Source of the DNA: CAYMCQ01 sp964389025
Lineage (GTDB): Bacteria; Verrucomicrobiota; Verrucomicrobiia; Limisphaerales; CAYMCQ01
Length of the DNA: 64,000 nt
Assembly (NCBI GenBank): GCA_964389025.1
Contig: CAYMCQ010000004.1
Span: forward strand, 35,481 to 99,480
Direction: 5' to 3'
Positions 1-7,901 of this stretch are shown one piece after another (position 1 is the stretch's first letter; each line of letters starts with the position of its first letter). Under the pieces are notes generated by a model. It saw nothing but the letters and a program-made list of their open reading frames with translations. It made no database searches and was not told the DNA's origin. Both the position numbers and the translations under genes were made by a program.

Positions 1-417
1 CGCGGCAGCGCGAAACGCGGCTGCTTTGTCTGGGCGGCTTGACCTTTTGCAGCGCCAATGCGCTTCCGTCCGAAAAAGAAACGCTCCCTTCTCAGGGAAG
101 CCGGAGAAAAATACCAAACCATCATCGCCTTCTTCGTGGACGCCAATATATGCGAAACTTCGAGAGACAGCGTGCCATGTCTTCTCACTCGTAGCTGTCA
201 GTAGTGGCTTGATAACAGCCTTCAAATCTGTTGGTGGTGACACCAACTTACAATCAAGCAGCGCCACATCTAGCTCTGCCAAAATCTGCTCCACGCTGGC
301 AGAATGTGCGAGTGTTCGCATCGGCAAGCCAGTAAAGCTACCACCCTGCGCGCCTGGATTATCTGGATACATGACAATGCGGTCTTCGCCAATCAGGATT
401 GTGGCTCCTCGCCTCAT
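1..417 (-). CDS. Hypothetical protein, cut by the left window edge
   Basis: An open frame runs from an ATG at 417 to position 1 without a stop, giving 139 residues. It starts MRRGATILIGEDRIVMYPD and reads like a soluble globular protein, with no signal peptide or membrane segment. I do not recognise the family. The last 15 or so visible residues (KAAAFRAAA) are encoded by a GC-rich partly palindromic stretch resembling dispersed repeats elsewhere in the window, so the natural C-terminus may be repeat-derived. No clear ribosome binding site precedes the ATG. The gene is flanked by a 14-bp direct repeat with one mismatch (34-47 and 427-440). Confidence 0.5.
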   Translation of the reverse strand, partial: MRRGATILIGEDRIVMYPDNPGAQGGSFTGLPMRTLAHSASVEQILAELDVALLDCKLVSPPTDLKAVIKPLLTATSEKTWHAVSRSFAYIGVHEEGDDGLVFFSGFPEKGAFLFRTEAHWRCKRSSRPDKAAAFRAAA

Positions 418-576
418 ATGGTGATAGCCGCTTGACCTTTAGATTAGCTGCGGAGTTTGCAGTCCGATATTATTCACGGTTTGAAAGTATTTTCGGCGCA
501 AGTCTTTGTCGAGAATGGTTTCGCTTGGTCGGAACGATGCAGTTGTTTCAGGGAGCGTGGGCGTCGCACCAGCGTC

Positions 577-647
577 TTGGACTGCGCCAGTCCTCTGGCG
601 CTTTTCACGCGGCGGTCAGAAAGCGGCAGAGGGCTGCCGCAGTCCAA
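577..647. repeat. 71-bp imperfect palindrome, dispersed-repeat type
   Basis: The stretch begins TTGGACTGCGCCAG and ends CTGCCGCAGTCCAA, with arms of about 28 bases and a central loop of about 15 bases, so a transcript could fold into a long hairpin. It lies in the gene-poor gap between the left-edge gene and hemW. Apart from the weak ORF at 672-908 I see no gene in 418-946. Confidence 0.7.
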
Positions 648-671
648 AACCTCGCGGATTGTTTTGACCTG

Positions 672-908
672 TTATCGGTCTTCCACGGTATCAGTTTTAG
701 AATCTTGCGAAGGCAGCGCTGGCGGGTTCGTCGTGATTGTGCCGCTCGAAAATTTCTGCCTGGCGCTCGTCTTCAATTCCCACGAGCCGGCACCAAAATT
801 CAATTTCACGCCGCCGGCTTCACGCGTGTAAATCACGGGAACATTTCTGGGCTCCAACCGCTCGCGAAGTTTTTCGCCGGCGCGCAAATCCTTCGTGCGT
901 TCGAGCAA
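672..908 (-). CDS. Possible short hypothetical protein downstream of hemW
   Basis: A short minus-strand frame (78 aa from a TTG start) follows hemW at 39 bases. The middle, LRERLEPRNVPVIYTREAGG, reads like real coding sequence and loosely recalls the strand/helix pattern of amidase-type proteins, but no motif is complete. The same frame stays open into the hemW C-terminus, so it could be a remnant of a longer gene whose start has been lost, or chance. There is no ribosome binding site. Confidence 0.25.
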   Translation of the reverse strand: MLERTKDLRAGEKLRERLEPRNVPVIYTREAGGVKLNFGAGSWELKTSARQKFSSGTITTNPPALPSQDSKTDTVEDR

Positions 909-946
909 AGTCTTCTGTCCGGGCCAGCCCGAACAGAGCGACAGAA

Positions 947-2254
947 TCAGCGCAGAAAAAGTTCCGCCGCCGAATCGGCAAAACGAAGACCCCGGTTCGT
1001 GAGTTGAAACGCGCCTGAACTGGTTCGTCCCCAACCACGTTCGACAAGTTCACTCATCTCGCGCGACCAGTCTTTGCGAAGGTCAAAACCTGTCGCGCGC
1101 TTGAATTCCGCGAACGGCCAGCCCGCATTCATCCGCAAACCGAACGCCGCCGTCTCGCCCGCGCGCGCGAGCGGCGAAAGTTCCTCGCGCGATTCAATTG
1201 CCCGCTGGCCGCGTTCAAGTTGCCCGCAATAAAGTTGCGTGTTCGCCCAGTTCTTCGTGCGCATGCCGCGGACGTAACCGGTCGCGCTCGGGCCAAGTCC
1301 GTAAAAGGAGCCGCCACGCCAGTAGTTCACGTTGTGCCGACAGGCGTAGATGGGAACGCGAATGCTAAAGGGTGAATGGCGAGCAGACACACCCCTCTCC
1401 CGGCGAGACGCCACCCTCTCCCCATCGGATGGGGAGAGGGGCTTGTCTTTCGCAAAGTTTGCGATTTCGTATTGGTGAAAACCAGCGCCCGTCGCCCGCT
1501 CAACCAATTCGTCATACATCGCGCAGGCCGATTCCTCGTCCACGTCAAATTCGCGAGCTTGAAGTTGCGCGTAGAGCGGCGTGTCCTCTTCATAAATGAC
1601 TTCGTAGCAGGAAAGATGTTCGCTGCCGAGGGCGAGAGCTTCGGTCAGCGTGTCGCGCCAGATTTCCATCGTCTGGCCGGGAATTGCGAACATGAGATCA
1701 ATGTTGATGTTCTCAAATCCTGCCGAGCGCAATGTGTCGAACGATTTGAAAACCATCTCGCGCGAGTGAATTCGCCCGAGCCGCTCCAACAATTTTTCAT
1801 CGAGCGATTGCACGCCCATCGAAATGCGGTTCACGCCGAAGTCGCGGAGCAGTTTTGCCTTATCGGGTGACACGGTGGCGGGATTGCATTCGACTGTCCA
1901 TTCACCTGACTCCGCTTCGTTCTCGTCCTCGTCCTCGTCCTCGATTTTCAAACTTTCCGAGGACGAGGGACGAGGACGATTACGAGCGAGCGTGAGAAAA
2001 TCAAGCCGCTCCATCGCTTTTAAAATTTTCCCCCACTGGCGCAGGTTCAGCAGCGACGGCGTCCCGCCACCGAAAAAAATGGTGCGCGGTTTCAGGTCGT
2101 GCGTGACGAGTTCCATTTCGCGAACCAGCGCTTCCACGTAGCGGTTGATGATTTCGCCGCTCGAAGCTTCGGAGTAAAACGCGCAATACTCGCATTTGTG
2201 CGCGCAAAACGGCACGTGGACGTAAAGACTTTCGATGGGCTGCGCAACAGTCAC
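947..2254 (-). CDS. hemW: HemW-like radical SAM protein (heme chaperone family) with two in-frame insertions
   Basis: The 435-aa product has the HemW/HemN-type radical SAM signature PFCAHKCEYCAFY near residue 15 (CxxxCxxC cluster motif), then GGGTPSLL, the ECNPAT segment, GVQSLD, and the HNVNYWRGG and GLGPSA motifs near the C-terminal half. HemW delivers heme to haemoproteins in the cytoplasm, which fits a genome with many c-type cytochromes. Two segments are foreign to the family: an acidic DEDEDEDENE stretch near residues 95-120, and about 35 residues between NFAKDKP and CRHNVNYW. Both coincide with palindromic repeats in the DNA (1917-1985 and around 1414-1440) and both keep the frame. The start is GTG with no evident ribosome binding site. 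Distinction from HemN rests on the motif pattern only. Confidence 0.88.
   Translation of the reverse strand: MTVAQPIESLYVHVPFCAHKCEYCAFYSEASSGEIINRYVEALVREMELVTHDLKPRTIFFGGGTPSLLNLRQWGKILKAMERLDFLTLARNRPRPSSSESLKIEDEDEDENEAESGEWTVECNPATVSPDKAKLLRDFGVNRISMGVQSLDEKLLERLGRIHSREMVFKSFDTLRSAGFENINIDLMFAIPGQTMEIWRDTLTEALALGSEHLSCYEVIYEEDTPLYAQLQAREFDVDEESACAMYDELVERATGAGFHQYEIANFAKDKPLSPSDGERVASRRERGVSARHSPFSIRVPIYACRHNVNYWRGGSFYGLGPSATGYVRGMRTKNWANTQLYCGQLERGQRAIESREELSPLARAGETAAFGLRMNAGWPFAEFKRATGFDLRKDWSREMSELVERGWGRTSSGAFQLTNRGLRFADSAAELFLR
1414..1440. repeat. Near-perfect palindrome inside hemW
   Basis: Two 13-base arms (CCCTCTCCCCATC and its complement) flank a single central base. Similar CCCTCTCC words lie just upstream at 1393-1400. 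The palindrome is translated within the second HemW insertion, between the NFAK and CRHN motifs that are normally close together in this family. Confidence 0.85.
1917..1985. repeat. Inverted hexamer-type repeat inside hemW
   Basis: Tandem TCGTCC-type units (1917-1943) face complementary CGAGGA-type units (1958-1985) across a short AT-rich loop. The array encodes the acidic DEDEDEDEN run on one side and RPRPSSSES on the other in the HemW product, with no frame disruption. Confidence 0.8.
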
Positions 2255-2322
2255 GGGAATGAGTTTACCCGACGCTCGCGTGAGGCGCGAACGGAAAGTC
2301 GCGGCGGCTTGGTTTCCGGACT

Positions 2323-2532
2323 TCAGGCCGGTCGGACGCGCTGGACGTTTTCGGCCTTGGGCCCTTTTTCACCGGAGACGACATCGAAGATGACCGGCTC
2401 TCCTTCGTTCAAAATTTTGAAACCCTTTCCGGAAATGCCGCTGTAATGCACAAAGACATCCTTGCCCGCGTCGTCCGCGATAAAACCAAAACCTTTCTTC
2501 TGATCGAACCATTTAACTTTGCCGCTGGCCAT
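2323..2532 (-). CDS. cspA: Cold-shock domain protein (CspA family)
   Basis: This is a 69-aa single cold-shock domain. RNP1 (KGFGFI, residues 14-19) and RNP2 (VFVHYS, residues 27-32) are intact, as expected for a small cytoplasmic single-stranded nucleic-acid-binding chaperone. A start six codons earlier is possible, but the ATG at 2532 is chosen because AGGAGA sits 7 bases before it and MASGKVKWF is the usual N-terminus. A sigma70-like promoter at 2652-2680 would give a leader of about 110 bases, typical of cold-shock genes. The exact Csp paralogue cannot be told from sequence. Confidence 0.95.
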   Translation of the reverse strand: MASGKVKWFDQKKGFGFIADDAGKDVFVHYSGISGKGFKILNEGEPVIFDVVSGEKGPKAENVQRVRPA

Positions 2533-2651
2533 AAATGTTTCTCCTGTCATTGCGGCGACGGGCCAAAAGCGAAAAAGACACTGGCCGAATCAATCAGCCA
2601 ATGCCTTCAAAAATCACTTATAGAATCCCGTCATAAGCCGCTATTAACCGC

Positions 2652-2680
2652 ACAGTAGAAACCCAACTCAAGCCGGTCAA
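2652..2680 (-). promoter_or_regulatory. Sigma70-like promoter for the cold-shock gene
   Basis: On the minus strand TTGACC is followed, after exactly 17 bases, by TACTGT. Predicted transcription would start near 2645, leaving a 5' leader of roughly 110 bases before the ATG at 2532. Assignment is by consensus match and position only. Confidence 0.55.
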
Positions 2681-2921
2681 GTGTTTGTTTTGAAAAATAT
2701 TTGCGCGAGAAAACCGGACTGCAAAACGAAATCATACGTTGTTTGTAAGCCGGGCCATCGTTGCAACACGGCAAGCTGTCACCCGCCTTGTAACCAATCT
2801 GTTTGGTTGTCGTCTGTCATTGAAAGTTCAGCACGAAATGAATCCGCCGTTTTCATATTTGCTGCGGTCAATAGCCTTGACTTTGAACCGCATTAAGAAC
2901 AACTTTCATGCAGGTTCGCCC

Positions 2922-5138
2922 ATGAAATCCAACCGCTTACCCGTCCTGTTCGCGTTTGCAATCGCACAATTTCTCCCGACTCAAATGGGCATCGCCGCCG
3001 ACCCGACCCCGCCCGCCATCACCAATTTCGCAGCAAGCGGCTCGACGGCGACCCTCCGTTTCGGACCGTTGTATCCCGCGGCGCAGACTTACAACATTCA
3101 GACTGCGACGAATTTGAATTATCCTTTTCTCTCGGACACAAATTTCTGGCTAAACTTTTATCTCGTCAGCACGAACTTCAACGGCGCGACGAATTACGGC
3201 TACGAAATGCGCGGAACAAACCTGCCATTCGGGGCGAATTTCTTTCGCGTCGGCGTCACGACTTTAAGCAGCAACGAACTTCTGGCCGCAAACGTTTTGA
3301 ATCGTCTCACCTACGGTCCGACGCCCGACGAGTTGACGAACATCGCCGCCATCGGTCCGCAGGCTTACATTGACCAGCAGCTCGCGCCGTGGACGATCAC
3401 CGAGGATGTCACGGGCACGCATGCGAACTTCGCGACCATCGAAGGGAAGTTCGTTGAGGCGACGAATTTTGTCTGGCGCACGAACGCGGCCATTGCTGAC
3501 CTTCGCGCGTGGCACATCCTGCGGGCCATCGGCGCGAAGCGGCAATTTTTGGAAGTGATGCTGCAGTTTCTCGAGAATCATTTCGTCACCGAATGGTCCA
3601 AGTGCAGGAACACCTACTTTGACACCTACTACGATGACGGCACTTATCAGGACGCTCTCGCCGCGCAGTTTGAGTATCTCGAAATCCAAAAATGGCGCGC
3701 GGCGCTGCTCAATCCGACCTGCACGTTTTATGACCTGCTGAAAATCAGCGCGGAAAGTCCGGCGATGATTATTTATTTGGACACTTACAGCAGCCGGGGT
3801 GACGGCAGCAACGTCGCCAACGAAAACTACGCGCGCGAAGTCATGGAGTTGTTCTGCATGGGCGTGGACAACGGTTACGATCAAAACGACATCACCGTTC
3901 AATCGCGCATCTGGACGGGCTGGCGGGTGGAGAAAGTGGATTTCACGAACGCCTTCAATCCATTTGCGCCGCGCACGACTGTCATCATTCCCGGCTCCAC
4001 CAACACGAGCACAACCACCCGCTCGAATTTATACGGTGTCTGGGCGTTCAACTATCAAGCCAACTTCCACAACAACACGACCAAAACCATTTTCCCCGGC
4101 AAAATGATTCCTTCCCGCTACGGCGCGCCGTGGACAACGAAAACCTATGGCACGAATGCCACGCCCGGACTTTATCAAATCGTGATTCCGGGACACAGCA
4201 CCTCCGACACGAATGGAATTTCCGAAGGCCACCAATTCAATCAATATGTCGCCGATCTTCCATTCACCGAGGAATACATCAGCATCAAACTTTGCCGGTT
4301 GCTTGTTCACGATGATTTCCCGAACCCCAGCAATGACACGAACGACTCGGCCTACGCATTCTACAACTACGCCGCCGGAAATCTTTCTCCCGAGGCAGCG
4401 CTGGTCTATGGTTGCATGCAGACTTGGGAAACCAACTCGCCCAAAGGCCAGATCTGGAAGGTCCTCAAGACGATCACCGACTCCGATTTGTTCCGCAGCC
4501 ACGGCGGTTCGTTGCAAAAAATAAAAACCCCGCTTGAATACGCCGTCAGCGCCGTCCGCGCGTTTCGCTCCAGCACCAACGGCAGCAATCTCGCCGGCAG
4601 TTTCACCGGCGCCAGTGACGGCTACAACATCGGCGGAAGCTCATCCGGGAGCGCCACGGTTTTGACGCGCGCCGGCAACATGCTGCTGTTTGACCGCGAC
4701 GCGCCGGACGGTTATCCCGAAACAGGCCCGCCGTGGATCAGCGCGGGAACCTTGAGCGAGCGGTTGCGTTTCGTGCAATCGTTTTGCATCGCCATCGGTC
4801 AGGCGGGCCACACCGGCTCATCCACAAACGACGCCGGCAGCAGCACCGGTTGCGACGTCGTCGGTTTGCTCAGGGCAAAAACTCCCGCTTCGACTTGGAC
4901 TAACGCCGGAAGCGTCGCGGATTACTTCCTAGGCCTCCTGTATCCCGGCGAAGGCGCGGGAAATCTCGCGCTCTACCGCCAGTCGGCGGTCAACTATCTC
5001 AACACCGACGACGGCGGATCCAATTCATCGCCGTTCAGCAGCTTGACCGTCAGCAGCACGGGCAACTCCACCTATGACAACCGCGTTCGCGGAATGGTCG
5101 GCATGTTGATGACACTTCAACGTTTTCAGGAGCAATAG
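2922..5138 (+). CDS. Secreted DUF1800 family protein
   Basis: The frame opens further upstream, but the ATG at 2922 gives a proper Sec signal peptide (MKSNRLPVLFAFAIAQF, cleavage likely after GIAA), so the mature protein is about 710 aa. The core has the DUF1800 pattern: LLAANVLNRLTYGPTPDEL near residue 120, an FLENHF segment, and NYAREVMELFCMGVDNGYDQNDI near residue 305. DUF1800 proteins are almost always encoded beside DUF1501 proteins, and here the DUF1501 gene follows after one base. The biochemical role is unknown; the pair is thought to act outside the cytoplasm. The gene is long for the family, with an extra N-terminal beta-rich region of about 90 residues. Confidence 0.85.
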   Translation: MKSNRLPVLFAFAIAQFLPTQMGIAADPTPPAITNFAASGSTATLRFGPLYPAAQTYNIQTATNLNYPFLSDTNFWLNFYLVSTNFNGATNYGYEMRGTNLPFGANFFRVGVTTLSSNELLAANVLNRLTYGPTPDELTNIAAIGPQAYIDQQLAPWTITEDVTGTHANFATIEGKFVEATNFVWRTNAAIADLRAWHILRAIGAKRQFLEVMLQFLENHFVTEWSKCRNTYFDTYYDDGTYQDALAAQFEYLEIQKWRAALLNPTCTFYDLLKISAESPAMIIYLDTYSSRGDGSNVANENYAREVMELFCMGVDNGYDQNDITVQSRIWTGWRVEKVDFTNAFNPFAPRTTVIIPGSTNTSTTTRSNLYGVWAFNYQANFHNNTTKTIFPGKMIPSRYGAPWTTKTYGTNATPGLYQIVIPGHSTSDTNGISEGHQFNQYVADLPFTEEYISIKLCRLLVHDDFPNPSNDTNDSAYAFYNYAAGNLSPEAALVYGCMQTWETNSPKGQIWKVLKTITDSDLFRSHGGSLQKIKTPLEYAVSAVRAFRSSTNGSNLAGSFTGASDGYNIGGSSSGSATVLTRAGNMLLFDRDAPDGYPETGPPWISAGTLSERLRFVQSFCIAIGQAGHTGSSTNDAGSSTGCDVVGLLRAKTPASTWTNAGSVADYFLGLLYPGEGAGNLALYRQSAVNYLNTDDGGSNSSPFSSLTVSSTGNSTYDNRVRGMVGMLMTLQRFQEQ

Positions 5139-5139
5139 C

Positions 5140-6771
5140 ATGAACAACTTCAACATCCTTACTCGCCGCTCGTTCTTGGACCGCTCGTTCAAGATCGGCC
5201 TCGGCGTCGCGCTCTCGACTTTAGTTGACATTCCGTTCGTTGTGAAACGCGCGCTCGCCGAAGGAACAATCGGCAACGGAAAAAAACTCCTTTTCATCTT
5301 CCTGCGCGGCGCGAATGACGCGCTCAATTCGGTGATTCCCATTCAAGACAGCGCCTACAACACGACGAATCGGCCGACGCTGATGATTCCACCCGACACG
5401 ACGCTTGGATACAATTACGAGACTGCGCCACTGTTTGATCCGACGCAATACCTCGACGTGGGCGGCACGGCGCGCACAGCCGCCAGCGCGACTTACAGCT
5501 ACAATAAAGCCATCTGCCTCGGCAACGGTTTTGCGGCACTGCATCCATCACTGAAATTTCTCGCGCCGGTCCAGGCGTCAGGCGACCTCGCGCTCATTCA
5601 TCGCGTCGGCTATCCAAGACAATCCCGTTCCCACTTTGATTCGCAGAATTATTGGGAGAACGGAAATCCAAACAACAACGTCAGCAAGGACGGGATATTT
5701 TACCGGACGATGATTGAGTCCGGCCTGGCCAACGCGAATCCGCTGACCGGTGTTTCAATCCAGTCCTCGCTCCCGCTGCTCCTTCGCGGCAGCGCCGCGG
5801 CGATGACGAACCTCACAGACCCGACGCGCTACAACCTGATCGGCATTCCGAACACCGGGCCGGGAAACACCAAGGCCGACAGTTTTCTCAATGCCGCCAA
5901 CGGTTATCCGTTCCCGGACAAAAAAAATCGCGACCTGCTCGAACTCCAATACCAGAACATGAGCGACACGCTCTCGATCTTCGCTGGAATCAATTTTGGC
6001 AATGATGACGCCTCGAACACTTTTACCGACGACGCAAACACGGACGCCGACTCAGCGGCCTACCGCCTTTTCCCCACCAGCAACGCGCAAAACGGCGGCT
6101 ACGCCCTGCACGGGAACGACACCGGCAAATACGTTGTGGACACCGGCGCGTATTCGTTCTTCGTCGCCCTGAAAGCCGCCGCGCTCGTGCTCAACAAAAC
6201 AGACGCCATCATTGCCGGAACGGAAGTCGGCGGCTTCGACACCCACAACTCGCAGGGAAGCGTCACCGGCGCGCACGCGAACCTTCAACGCCGCATCGCG
6301 TGGGCAATGTATGCGCTGCGAAAATATTTTTTGAAATATGGGAAGAACGGCTCGGCTGGCGATGCTTCCGCCAAGTGCAGTTGGGATGACGTCGTCATCG
6401 TAACGCTTTCCGAATTCGGCCGCACTACAATTGAAAACACTTCCCAGGGCACCGACCACGCTGAGGCAGGCTTGATGATTGCCGCAGGCGGCGCGGTCAA
6501 CGGCGGCATTTACGGTTGCCATCCAAGCAATTCCATACCGTGGGTCACCGGCCAGACCGGCTCGATGTTTGGCGTCAGCAGCCGCTACCTCAAACGTGCC
6601 TATGATTACCGCTCCATCCTCGGCGAAATCATCCGCGACCACCTCGGAGCGACACAAAACCAGTTGAACAACATCATTCCCGGCTACGCCGTTTCCGGAG
6701 AATCGCTTCTTTCCGGCGGCACATCGAGCATTGACGGCACGCCCATTGTCGGCGAGGCCGGCATCGTGTAA
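5140..6771 (+). CDS. Tat-exported DUF1501 family protein
   Basis: This 543-aa protein starts with a twin-arginine signal (TRRSFLDRS at residues 8-16, then a hydrophobic stretch to about residue 40), so it is probably exported folded. The body resembles the sulfatase/alkaline phosphatase-like DUF1501 family: FIFLRGANDALNSV near residue 50, HPSL, GGFDTHNSQ near residue 365, and VTLSEFGRTTIENTSQGTDHAEAG near residue 425, which holds candidate metal ligands. AGGAG precedes the ATG, and the stop of the DUF1800 gene is one base upstream, so the two are translationally linked. No substrate is known for the family. Confidence 0.87.
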   Translation: MNNFNILTRRSFLDRSFKIGLGVALSTLVDIPFVVKRALAEGTIGNGKKLLFIFLRGANDALNSVIPIQDSAYNTTNRPTLMIPPDTTLGYNYETAPLFDPTQYLDVGGTARTAASATYSYNKAICLGNGFAALHPSLKFLAPVQASGDLALIHRVGYPRQSRSHFDSQNYWENGNPNNNVSKDGIFYRTMIESGLANANPLTGVSIQSSLPLLLRGSAAAMTNLTDPTRYNLIGIPNTGPGNTKADSFLNAANGYPFPDKKNRDLLELQYQNMSDTLSIFAGINFGNDDASNTFTDDANTDADSAAYRLFPTSNAQNGGYALHGNDTGKYVVDTGAYSFFVALKAAALVLNKTDAIIAGTEVGGFDTHNSQGSVTGAHANLQRRIAWAMYALRKYFLKYGKNGSAGDASAKCSWDDVVIVTLSEFGRTTIENTSQGTDHAEAGLMIAAGGAVNGGIYGCHPSNSIPWVTGQTGSMFGVSSRYLKRAYDYRSILGEIIRDHLGATQNQLNNIIPGYAVSGESLLSGGTSSIDGTPIVGEAGIV

Positions 6772-6798
6772 CGTCCGTTGGTGCGTTTCATTCGTTCA

Positions 6799-6878
6799 GA
6801 AGGAAGAATGCAAAATGAAGAACCCCGGCGGTATGACAGCCCTTTGTTTCTGCATTCTGCATTCTGCATTCTGCATTC
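6799..6878. repeat. Heptamer inverted-repeat array at the start of the DNRLRE gene
   Basis: Four tandem TTCTGCA units run from 6848 to 6875 plus a partial unit, facing a degenerate complementary arm (GAATGCAAAATG) at 6807-6818. The right arm encodes the hydrophobic core of the downstream gene's signal peptide. Confidence 0.75.
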
Positions 6879-7765
6879 AATTCTCGCGCGCCGCTTCGAT
6901 AGAAATCCATCCGGTCGCTGACACAACGTTAAGCGAGAGCTGGCCCAGCAACAATTTCGGCGCAATGTTGTTTGCCAATTCGGGCACCACGCAATGTTGC
7001 CCGCTCCGCAAAAACCGGGCGCTCTACAAATTCGACGTTGCCTCGGCAATCCCAGCCCGCGCTCGGATAACGCAAGCGAAATTTGTCATCGAAATCACCA
7101 AACAACCGGTGGACGGATACAACTTTACCGATTTTGGTTTGCATCGAATGTTGCGCGATTGGGGTGAAGGAACCGGAATCACGCCGTCGGGATCGCAAAG
7201 TCCCGGAGCCGGCTCACCCGCCACAAATAACGAAGCGACGTGGTATTATCGCTTTGCTTTTACCAACGCGTGGGCTTCGCCGGGCGGAGCGCCGGGAATT
7301 GATTACGCCGGCAACCCCAGCTCGCTCCAGACAATTTACGGGCTTCCCGATTCTCCCTACCCATTCAATTCAACAACACAGATGGTTGCGGACGTTCAGG
7401 GCTGGCTCGACGGTTCTGTGACGAATTTCGGCTGGGCGCTCGTTTGCCAGGCCGAGGACACCGAGTTCGCAGCGCGCCGGTTCGCCTCGCGCGAATATAC
7501 AAATTTTCCGCCAATACTGCGGATTGATTTCATTCCGCCGCCGCAGATTCTCTCTGTCGAGCGGCAAACCAATCAATTCACCCTCGTCTTCACGGGCGAA
7601 GGCGGACAAAGTTATTTCGTGGAATATCGCGACTCGCTTTTCACGAATGCAAGCTGGAGCCTGCTGACAAACGTCGGCACGCTTTCCGCCACCACAAACG
7701 TTGTCGTCACGGATTCTCTTCCGCTGTCAAACAGCAACCGCTTTTATCGGGTTGGATTGCAATAG
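6815..7765 (+). CDS. Secreted DNRLRE-domain protein
   Basis: The ATG at 6815 is chosen over an earlier in-frame start because AAGGAAG lies 8 bases upstream and a signal peptide follows directly. The signal core FCILHSAFCIQF is translated from a 7-bp tandem repeat. The mature protein has a DNRLRE-type beta-sandwich (residues about 30-235): HPVADTTLSESWPSNNFG, YKFDV, and VQGWLDGSVTNFGWAL are the family landmarks. A C-terminal beta domain (FVEYRDSLFTNASWSLLTN) resembles the sorting or adhesion tails of other secreted proteins here. It follows the DUF1501 gene by 43 bases and may share its transcript. The likely role is cell-surface or extracellular binding; the ligand is unknown. Confidence 0.75.
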   Translation: MKNPGGMTALCFCILHSAFCIQFSRAASIEIHPVADTTLSESWPSNNFGAMLFANSGTTQCCPLRKNRALYKFDVASAIPARARITQAKFVIEITKQPVDGYNFTDFGLHRMLRDWGEGTGITPSGSQSPGAGSPATNNEATWYYRFAFTNAWASPGGAPGIDYAGNPSSLQTIYGLPDSPYPFNSTTQMVADVQGWLDGSVTNFGWALVCQAEDTEFAARRFASREYTNFPPILRIDFIPPPQILSVERQTNQFTLVFTGEGGQSYFVEYRDSLFTNASWSLLTNVGTLSATTNVVVTDSLPLSNSNRFYRVGLQ

Positions 7766-7771
7766 CATTGA

Positions 7772-7901
7772 AACACCAAAACCCAAACACCAAACACCAA
7801 ATAACTTCCAAATTTCAAATGCCAACAAATGGGATGTCGGCTCGCAGTTTGAGATTTGGAGATTGGAGGTTTGTTGGTGTTTGGTGTTTGGTGTTTGGTG
7901 T
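7772..7901. repeat. Heptamer inverted-repeat array at the start of the methyltransferase gene
   Basis: The left arm (7772-7820) is a run of 7-base units based on AACACCA and TCCAAAT. The right arm (7846-7901) has complementary units ending in four exact TTGGTGT copies. Both arms keep strict 7-base phasing. The right arm encodes the hydrophobic part of the signal peptide. Confidence 0.85.

Noticed and set aside
26..424. 132-codon plus-strand frame at the left edge
   Set aside because: Ser/Lys-rich shadow of the minus-strand gene, which has the better protein-like sequence.
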